Origin: Thermoplasmata archaeon
GTDB taxonomy: Archaea > Thermoplasmatota > DTKX01 > GCA-020343715
Length of the DNA: 7,015 nt
Direction: 5' to 3'
Assembly (NCBI GenBank): GCA_020343715.1
Contig: CP070808.1
Location: 166,037-173,051, forward strand
The notes under the pieces were generated by a model. That model searched no databases and was not told where the DNA came from. It saw only the letters and a list, made by a program, of their open reading frames with translations. Each line of letters begins with the position of its first letter. Position 1 is the first letter of the stretch. Position numbers and translations under genes: made by a program. Shown piece by piece: positions 1 to 4,932 of this stretch.

Positions 1-1
1 T

Positions 2-2803
2 TCGATGCTTCTCGGACCTGTGACTGCACAGGATTCGTCCGACGACCTGGGGATTGTGCGCTCTTACAACCCCGGCGACCTCGAGGCCAAGGCCAGCGAC
101 GTGGCCGTCGACGAGGGGATGGGGTTCGCCCTCCTCACCAGGGGCGACGACGGCGTAATCGCGTGGGACCTGGAGTCGGGGCAGGCCACCCAGGTAATGA
201 TACCCTCCAGGGCATGGGCCGTCAGCGTTGAGATCGCCCGGGGCTGGATGATGGTGGGCGACGTCACGGGTCGCCTTCACGGGGTCAACGAGGACCTGGG
301 CAGGATAAGCTGGTCCAAGAGCCTGCTGGACGGCAACCTCCGTGTCACCGCAGTGGACTCCTCCGAGAACATGCTGGCGATGGTGGGCATCGACAAGGAC
401 TTCAGGATGGAGATATCCGTGGTGGCCCTGCCCGACCTGGTCGAGTACTCCAGCTGGTCCGTGGAGGTCCCCGAGGACATGGCGTACACCACGCCAACCG
501 CGGCTGCATGGCTCCCCGCCAACGTCGTCCCCAGCTGGAGATCCGACACGCTCCTCATCGGCACCAACGAGGGGCAGATATACTCGTGGAGGGCCAACGG
601 CGAGGCCACCACCATCGTCGACCTGGACGAGCACGTGGTGGGGATGGCCTTCGACGAGTACATCGGAAGGCTGGTGGTCGCCACCGCCAAGGGCAGGATC
701 TACACCATCGACGTGGCAGACAGCGACGTGGTAACCATGTACTCCACCGAGTTCACCTCCCCCCGGCAGCTGGTCAGCTTCGACTACAAGGACCGTCGCA
801 TGGTGGTGGGCGGTTCGGACGGCCAGATCGAGGTCTGGGACATGGTGGAGTTCCGAAGGACCCAGACGATACGTCATCACAACTACACCCTGGCCGACGC
901 CGCGTGGGTGAACGGCACCCACATGGTCAGCGCCGGCCGGTTCGCAATGCTGGTCATGTGGGGGCCTGACCGGGACGAGGACGGCTTCGCCAACGAGGTG
1001 GACGCCTTCCCCATCGACAAGACCGAGTGGAGGGACTCTGACAAGGACGGCGTCGGGGACAACCGGGACATGTTCCCCAACGACCCCGAGGAGACCTGGG
1101 ACACGGACGGGGACGGCGTGGGCGACAACGGTGACGTGTTCCCCGATGACCCCACCGAGTGGGCCGACTCCGACGGGGACGGCTCCGGGGACAACGGCGA
1201 CTTCATCCCCAGCGTGCACAACACCTTGGCCCTCGGGCTGTTCCTAGGCGCTGTGACCGTCGCGGCGGCGCTCCCCGTCGCTCGCATGACCTACATCAAG
1301 CGCGAGGGTCAGCGCAGGCGTCGTGAGGCCGTGATCGAGTGGCTGGAGGAACTGGGCGTCAGCCCGGCGCCAGAGATGGTGTCCCCCAACGGTAAGGACC
1401 GTCTGGACAGGGCTTACACCGCATATTGGATCAGGGCGGCTGCGGACCCACCTCGCCTGACAGAGACGGTGGAGGCCTACGACACCACGGTGCTCAACAC
1501 CGTAGTGGCCCTGCGGGTACAGGACGAGGTGTCCCAGCGTGGGGGTGTGGGCGCCGACGCGGCCATGGCCCGCTCAGTACGGCTCCGGGACCAGCTCCAG
1601 GAGCTGGACGGCGAGAGGGAGCGCCTGGACGCCATATGCAAGTCCTACTGGAAGGTGCAGGACGACATAGACGAAGAGATGAAGGTGAGCTGGCCCCAGA
1701 TGATCGACCTGGCCGAGTCGATGAAGGGCCACCGGGACCGGGTGGAGATGCTGGACAACACCCTGGAGCACTTCCGCAAGAGCAGCATCATCAAGATCGG
1801 GGCCGACGCGTCGAAGATCTCGCGGGGCGCCTACGTGGTGGCCGCCAAGGAGGTCCGCGTCAAGGGTTCCGAGCGGCCCCTGGGCGTGAGGGTCGGCGTG
1901 CCCCCCAAGCCGGAGATCGAGGTGCCGGAGCCCGACGAGAAGGGGGAGGAGACGCCCCTTTCCATCACCCCGCCCCTGGGTAGGCTCCGCGCGCGCCAGG
2001 CCATGCTGGTTCGGGACGACCTGGTAGAGCTAATCGTCACGGTGGACAACACGCTGGCCGAGGACCTGGAGGAGCTGGCGGTGGAGATGACCATCGCCGG
2101 GGACCGCCTGCGCCACAAGGGACCCCACAAGGTGGAGCTGGGCACCCTGGTCACCGGGAGGAGCGCCGGGGCCAAGTTCCAGATGAGGGTCATGCCTCCA
2201 CCACCCTCCGACGAGGAGCCCGACGAGCTCACCCGGGTCCTCGCCCGAGTGACGGGCTCATCCGGGAGCCACAAGGTCAAGCATGAGTTGCCCGCCAAGG
2301 CCACCAACCTGGTCTCCTCCAACCTGGAGAGGCCCGCGGGATACGACCTGGGAACGGTTGGCAAGGTGACCATCGGCCGCCGCGGCGTCAGGTTCCCCCG
2401 CGTGCCATCCCACGCCGTGCTGGCGGCATTGGAGTTCCCCCACGGCATGCTGCCGCTGATGGACGGGTCCATGGAGGGCGGGGGCTCTTGGCGCATCTTC
2501 GTCTCGACCACCGACGCGGAGGAGCCAGTGATGGTCCTGGTGGCCGTTGACACCCGGGCCGAGTCCGTTGACCTGATGGTGGAGGTACGGGGACCTCCCA
2601 GGTTCCCCTCCAGGGAGCTGGCCGAGGAGGTCATCGATTCCGTCAGGTTCTCCATCCTCAGCGACCGTCGCCTGAGGCTCCGGGGCGATGACAAGCCCCT
2701 CTCCCCCGAGAGGGTCAAGGAGATGGCGGAGAAGGTCGCAGAGGCCTACATCGGCCACCCCGACGCAGACCTGGTCGTCGGCGGGTCCGAGGGCGATGCT
2801 TGA
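2..2803 (+). CDS. Membrane-anchored beta-propeller protein with calcium-repeat stalk and large cytoplasmic region (5' partial)
   Basis: Not recognised as a named gene. Residues are counted from the ATG at base 5. The frame is open to the window edge, and the first residues (MLLGPVTAQ) look like the end of a signal peptide, so the true start probably lies upstream. Residues about 20-320 hold roughly six to seven blade-like units with WD40/PQQ-type signatures (GVIAWDLESG, GQIYSWRANG, GRIYTIDVAD, GQIEVWDMVE). Residues 322-400 are four aspartate-rich calcium-binding repeats. Residues 405-427 form one membrane helix, followed by a basic stop-transfer stretch (KREGQRRRRE). The propeller and repeats should therefore be outside and about 500 residues inside. 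The inside part has a helical, probably coiled-coil region (about 520-592), an acidic proline-rich linker (about 633-656), a beta-rich segment (about 660-750) and a mixed C-terminal segment (about 775-920). It ends 14 bases from the stop of the convergent operon. A receptor or scaffold role is inferred from the topology only. Confidence 0.85.
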   Translation, partial: SMLLGPVTAQDSSDDLGIVRSYNPGDLEAKASDVAVDEGMGFALLTRGDDGVIAWDLESGQATQVMIPSRAWAVSVEIARGWMMVGDVTGRLHGVNEDLGRISWSKSLLDGNLRVTAVDSSENMLAMVGIDKDFRMEISVVALPDLVEYSSWSVEVPEDMAYTTPTAAAWLPANVVPSWRSDTLLIGTNEGQIYSWRANGEATTIVDLDEHVVGMAFDEYIGRLVVATAKGRIYTIDVADSDVVTMYSTEFTSPRQLVSFDYKDRRMVVGGSDGQIEVWDMVEFRRTQTIRHHNYTLADAAWVNGTHMVSAGRFAMLVMWGPDRDEDGFANEVDAFPIDKTEWRDSDKDGVGDNRDMFPNDPEETWDTDGDGVGDNGDVFPDDPTEWADSDGDGSGDNGDFIPSVHNTLALGLFLGAVTVAAALPVARMTYIKREGQRRRREAVIEWLEELGVSPAPEMVSPNGKDRLDRAYTAYWIRAAADPPRLTETVEAYDTTVLNTVVALRVQDEVSQRGGVGADAAMARSVRLRDQLQELDGERERLDAICKSYWKVQDDIDEEMKVSWPQMIDLAESMKGHRDRVEMLDNTLEHFRKSSIIKIGADASKISRGAYVVAAKEVRVKGSERPLGVRVGVPPKPEIEVPEPDEKGEETPLSITPPLGRLRARQAMLVRDDLVELIVTVDNTLAEDLEELAVEMTIAGDRLRHKGPHKVELGTLVTGRSAGAKFQMRVMPPPPSDEEPDELTRVLARVTGSSGSHKVKHELPAKATNLVSSNLERPAGYDLGTVGKVTIGRRGVRFPRVPSHAVLAALEFPHGMLPLMDGSMEGGGSWRIFVSTTDAEEPVMVLVAVDTRAESVDLMVEVRGPPRFPSRELAEEVIDSVRFSILSDRRLRLRGDDKPLSPERVKEMAEKVAEAYIGHPDADLVVGGSEGDA
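965..1210 (+). repeat. Four 22-residue aspartate-rich calcium-binding repeats (thrombospondin type 3-like)
   Basis: Encoded within the propeller gene. The leading aspartates fall at residues 322, 344, 366 and 388, an exact spacing of 22 residues (66 bases; 968, 1034, 1100, 1166). Each unit starts DxDxDG, the last three continue with GxGDNxD, and the first three close with FPxD and an acidic ..EW or ..ETW. The first copy is the most diverged (DRDEDGFANEVD) and the fourth is cut short at FIP just before the membrane helix. Repeats of this kind bind calcium and form stiff stalks; here they would hold the propeller off the membrane. Very similar repeats are common in surface proteins of marine Thermoplasmatota and also occur in some bacteria. 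Confidence 0.85.
1217..1285 (+). other. Transmembrane helix of the propeller protein
   Basis: Residues about 405-427 are a hydrophobic run rich in Leu, Ala, Val and Gly, directly after the calcium repeats. They are followed by a strongly basic segment with four consecutive arginines. By the positive-inside rule the N-terminal half is outside the cell and the C-terminal half is in the cytoplasm. Confidence 0.85.
1562..1780 (+). other. Predicted coiled-coil segment, cytoplasmic part of the propeller protein
   Basis: Residues about 520-592 are almost free of proline and glycine and rich in Glu, Arg, Leu, Asp and Lys, with hydrophobic residues at roughly heptad spacing (for example RLRDQLQELDGERERLDAI and RDRVEMLDNTLEHF). 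A proline near residue 564 probably breaks it into two helices. It may mediate dimerisation or partner binding; no specific family is recognised. Confidence 0.55.
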
Positions 2804-2817
2804 TTGTTCCAAGTTGG

Positions 2818-3729
2818 TCACAGAAGCTCATGCCCGCATTCTGGACACTGCTCGGTCCCTGCGTCCACGGACCGACCGCACTCGTCGCACCTCACCTGGA
2901 ACACGTACGAGCACTCGGGGCAGTTGCCCGAGCCCCCCGGCACCCGGCTACCGCACTGCGGGCACTCCATGTCCTTCGTCCTGGCCGTCTCGGCCTCGGC
3001 AGCGGCCCGTCTTATCTTCCGCGTCTGACGCATCATGTAGCCGAAGGAGATCCCCATGGCCAGGAAGATGAACAGGACGGTGAGCACGGTAATCAATTGG
3101 GAGTCCTCGTCCTCCTCCTCAGGAGGGACCGGATCCATGACCATGTCGATGAAGAGCACCTGACCTGGGGCGATCGTCACGTTCCGCTCCAGCTCGTGGA
3201 ACCCCGCCTTGGTGATGTGGAGGCTGTACGTCCCCGGTTCGAGGAGGTCCCGGAACTGACCCAGGTCGTCGGTGGTCGAGGTGCCCACAATAGTGCCCTC
3301 CGAACGGAACTGGAGCACGGCTCCTGGCACCGCCTCCCCATCGGGGTCCTTGACCGTCCCGATGATCTCCTCGATGCGGACCACCGTCAGGTTCACCCAA
3401 GTGGTTCCACCACCGGTGATGGTGAACGCCTGCCGGGCCGAGTTGTGATAGACCTTGGCCCAGGCGTACACCGTGTAATCCCCACCGTTCAGCTCGATCT
3501 CGAAGGAGGGGTCGTCGGATGAGAACGTCGCCGTGGCCGCAGACGTGTTCGTACCGGCAAACGATACCACCACCTCTCCGTCGGTGATGGGGTCGTCGCC
3601 GACTATGGTGACCTCGCCACTGAGGAGGCCGAAGCCGTCCTGGGCCTCGGCTCCCGCCGATATCAGTACGACCGTCAGCGTCAGACCCGCAAGGAGCGCA
3701 AGGACGGCCATCGGTCGAGGGACTGACAT
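2818..3729 (-). CDS. Single-pass membrane protein with two carboxypeptidase-regulatory-like domains and a cytoplasmic double zinc ribbon
   Basis: Not a named gene. The 303-residue product starts with a signal peptide (residues 1 to about 30, ending AGAEAQ). Two beta-sandwich units follow, of the carboxypeptidase regulatory / PEGA-like type (about 32-118 and 119-199). The second has the typical GTVKDPDGEAVPGAVL opening and the EPGTYSLHITKAGF closing pattern. An acidic juxtamembrane patch (PPEEEDED) precedes a membrane helix (about 211-233) and a basic, Ala/Glu-rich linker. The C-terminus carries two CxxC...CxxC zinc ribbons (C256/C259 with C270/C273; C281/C284 with C295/C298), placed in the cytoplasm. 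Three N-x-S/T sequons (N61, N113, N183) are all in the ectodomain. It is the last gene of the operon, three bases after its upstream neighbour, which has the same plan. The start at 3729 fits both the signal peptide and a well-spaced Shine-Dalgarno-like site. Ligand and role are unknown. Confidence 0.9.
   Translation of the reverse strand: MSVPRPMAVLALLAGLTLTVVLISAGAEAQDGFGLLSGEVTIVGDDPITDGEVVVSFAGTNTSAATATFSSDDPSFEIELNGGDYTVYAWAKVYHNSARQAFTITGGGTTWVNLTVVRIEEIIGTVKDPDGEAVPGAVLQFRSEGTIVGTSTTDDLGQFRDLLEPGTYSLHITKAGFHELERNVTIAPGQVLFIDMVMDPVPPEEEDEDSQLITVLTVLFIFLAMGISFGYMMRQTRKIRRAAAEAETARTKDMECPQCGSRVPGGSGNCPECSYVFQVRCDECGRSVDAGTEQCPECGHELL
2835..2964 (-). other. Double zinc ribbon (cytoplasmic tail)
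   Basis: Eight cysteines stand in four CxxC pairs: CPQC, CPEC, CDEC and CPEC, with 10, 7 and 10 residues between successive pairs. This is the spacing of tandem zinc ribbons of the double-zinc-ribbon type, expected to bind two zinc ions. Such domains usually mediate protein or nucleic-acid contacts; nothing here says which. Confidence 0.85.
3031..3099 (-). other. Transmembrane helix of the 303-residue zinc-ribbon protein
   Basis: Residues about 211-233 are hydrophobic (Leu, Ile, Val, Phe, Met). They lie between an acidic patch on the outer side and a basic stretch (RQTRKIRR) on the inner side, giving an outside-N, inside-C topology. Confidence 0.85.
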
Positions 3730-3732
3730 GGT

Positions 3733-4932
3733 TCAACCCCTGTGCAGGTCGAAGGTCTGGTTACCGCACTCGGGACAACGGGTCTCGTCCAGGCCGATGA
3801 CGGCACCGCAGTCTGGGCAACGGAAGCTCTTCCAGGGGAAGGCGGCACCGCACGCGAGGCAGCTGTCGTCCTCGGGCGAGGCGAGGGCGTCGCACGAGGG
3901 ACACCGCAGCTCCTCCTTCCGGGCCGCCTCCTCCGCCTCCTCTGAGGCGGTCCTGCGACGGGTCACCATGGCGTAGCCGATGACCGATCCCAGCAGGGCC
4001 AGGACGGCGATGAGTACAGACCAGAAGACCAAGGGATTGCCGTTGTCCCCCGTCTCCTGCTTCACAGTCATGGGGAAGTGCAGGTTCACACCCTCCCCGA
4101 GGACCACGTCCACCCCCTCGCTGAGCTTGGCGTACCCCTCCGTCTCCACTGATATCCTGTAGGTTCCGTTGGGCAGCTGCATGCTGAAGGAGCCGTCGGT
4201 CCCGGTGACGGCCTGGTAGGTGCGGGTGCCGTTCACCGGCTCGGCCACCACGGTGACGAAGGGCATTGCGAAGCCGTCGTCCTCCACCGTCCCGTTGACC
4301 CAGCCGTAGGTGGGCTTCTTGTTACCCGTCATGTCCAGGGCCACCGTTATGCGGTCGCCCCTGTCCACCGTCACCACCTCGGTCAGCGGGTAGTAGCCGG
4401 GTCGCGTCGCCGTCACCATGTAGGTCCCCGGGGCGGGCACGACGACCTCCTCCTCCGAGGAGGTCTCGGACCACTCGAAATCCGGGGTCCCGTCCATGTT
4501 CTCCACCGTCATGACGTCCTGGCGAAGACCGTAGTTGGAGCCGGGCTGGTCCCAAGGGAGGATCTGGATGGTGAGGGTGGCCCTGGGCGCCTTCTCCACC
4601 ATCGTCACGTTCACGGTGACCCAGCCGTCCTCCACCAGGGGGCCGGTGCCCACCTGCCTCCGCTGGAGATCGGTGTGCTCGAAGGAGAGGGTGTGGCCCA
4701 CCTCGAGGAATGGCACCTGCATGCTGTAGTAGCCGTCGCCGTCGGTGGTGGCGTTGAACTCCTCCATCCCCACCACCTCCACCGTGGCGCCCTCTACGGG
4801 TGCCTCACCGGGACCGAGGACCCAGCCGTCGACCACGACACCGCCCACGAAGACGCCGGCCGCCGATGACGTCAGCGACGCCACGACGACCAGGACGATG
4901 AGGATGCCGACAAGACGACCGGACCTGTCCAT
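3733..4932 (-). CDS. Single-pass membrane protein with three carboxypeptidase-regulatory-like domains and a cytoplasmic double zinc ribbon
   Basis: Not a named gene. I place the start at the ATG at 4932, giving 399 residues. It is followed at once by a signal peptide (MDRSGRLVGILIVLVVVASL, cleavage near residue 26) and overlaps the stop of the gene before it. The frame runs open upstream to 5085, but that extension is Pro/His/Arg-rich and lies inside the neighbour. Three beta-sandwich units follow (about 27-112, 117-202, 207-291). The first and third have the DGDGYYSMQVP and TDGSFSMQLPNGTYRISVETEGY patterns of carboxypeptidase regulatory-like domains; the middle one is more diverged (APGTYMVTATRPGYYPL). 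A membrane helix (about 301-323) precedes an RRR stop-transfer and a short Glu/Ala-rich helix. Two zinc ribbons follow (C344/C347 with C358/C361; C372/C375 with C386/C389). Five sequons (N60, N108, N213, N234, N255) are in the ectodomain. The downstream gene shares this architecture and is probably a paralogue. Confidence 0.9.
   Translation of the reverse strand: MDRSGRLVGILIVLVVVASLTSSAAGVFVGGVVVDGWVLGPGEAPVEGATVEVVGMEEFNATTDGDGYYSMQVPFLEVGHTLSFEHTDLQRRQVGTGPLVEDGWVTVNVTMVEKAPRATLTIQILPWDQPGSNYGLRQDVMTVENMDGTPDFEWSETSSEEEVVVPAPGTYMVTATRPGYYPLTEVVTVDRGDRITVALDMTGNKKPTYGWVNGTVEDDGFAMPFVTVVAEPVNGTRTYQAVTGTDGSFSMQLPNGTYRISVETEGYAKLSEGVDVVLGEGVNLHFPMTVKQETGDNGNPLVFWSVLIAVLALLGSVIGYAMVTRRRTASEEAEEAARKEELRCPSCDALASPEDDSCLACGAAFPWKSFRCPDCGAVIGLDETRCPECGNQTFDLHRG
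3737..3741 (-). promoter_or_regulatory. Shine-Dalgarno-like site for the 303-residue gene
   Basis: The minus strand reads AGGGGTTGAACCATG. AGGGG ends seven bases before the ATG at 3729. Over nine bases, AGGGGTTGA matches the ideal AGGAGGTGA at seven positions, plus one position compatible with a G-U pair. The site lies at the very end of the preceding gene and includes its TGA stop, so initiation here is likely helped by ribosomes finishing upstream. Confidence 0.55.
3766..3903 (-). other. Double zinc ribbon (cytoplasmic tail)
   Basis: The CxxC pairs are CPSC, CLAC, CPDC and CPEC, each separated from the next by 10 residues. The tail then runs ten residues to the stop (GNQTFDLHRG). The pattern matches tandem zinc ribbons and parallels the tail of the downstream paralogue. 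Confidence 0.85.
3964..4032 (-). other. Transmembrane helix of the 399-residue zinc-ribbon protein
   Basis: Residues about 301-323 (LVFWSVLIAVLALLGSVIGY and following) are a clear hydrophobic helix, followed by TRRRT. The three beta-sandwiches are outside and the zinc ribbons inside. Confidence 0.9.

Noticed and set aside
965..1210. EF-hand or dockerin domain
   Set aside because: The 22-residue period, the GDN and FP..DP elements and the lack of flanking helices fit thrombospondin type 3-like repeats rather than EF-hands or paired dockerin motifs.
1831..2718. Minus-strand open frame of 295 codons inside the propeller gene
   Set aside because: Ser, Arg and Thr-rich low-information sequence opposite a long, coherent coding frame; no signal, domain or ribosome site supports it.
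2800..3522. Plus-strand open frame of 240 codons running past the propeller gene stop
   Set aside because: It lies opposite the zinc-ribbon gene, and its His, Pro, Arg and Gly-rich product shows no domain. The minus frame has a signal peptide, helix and cysteine motifs.
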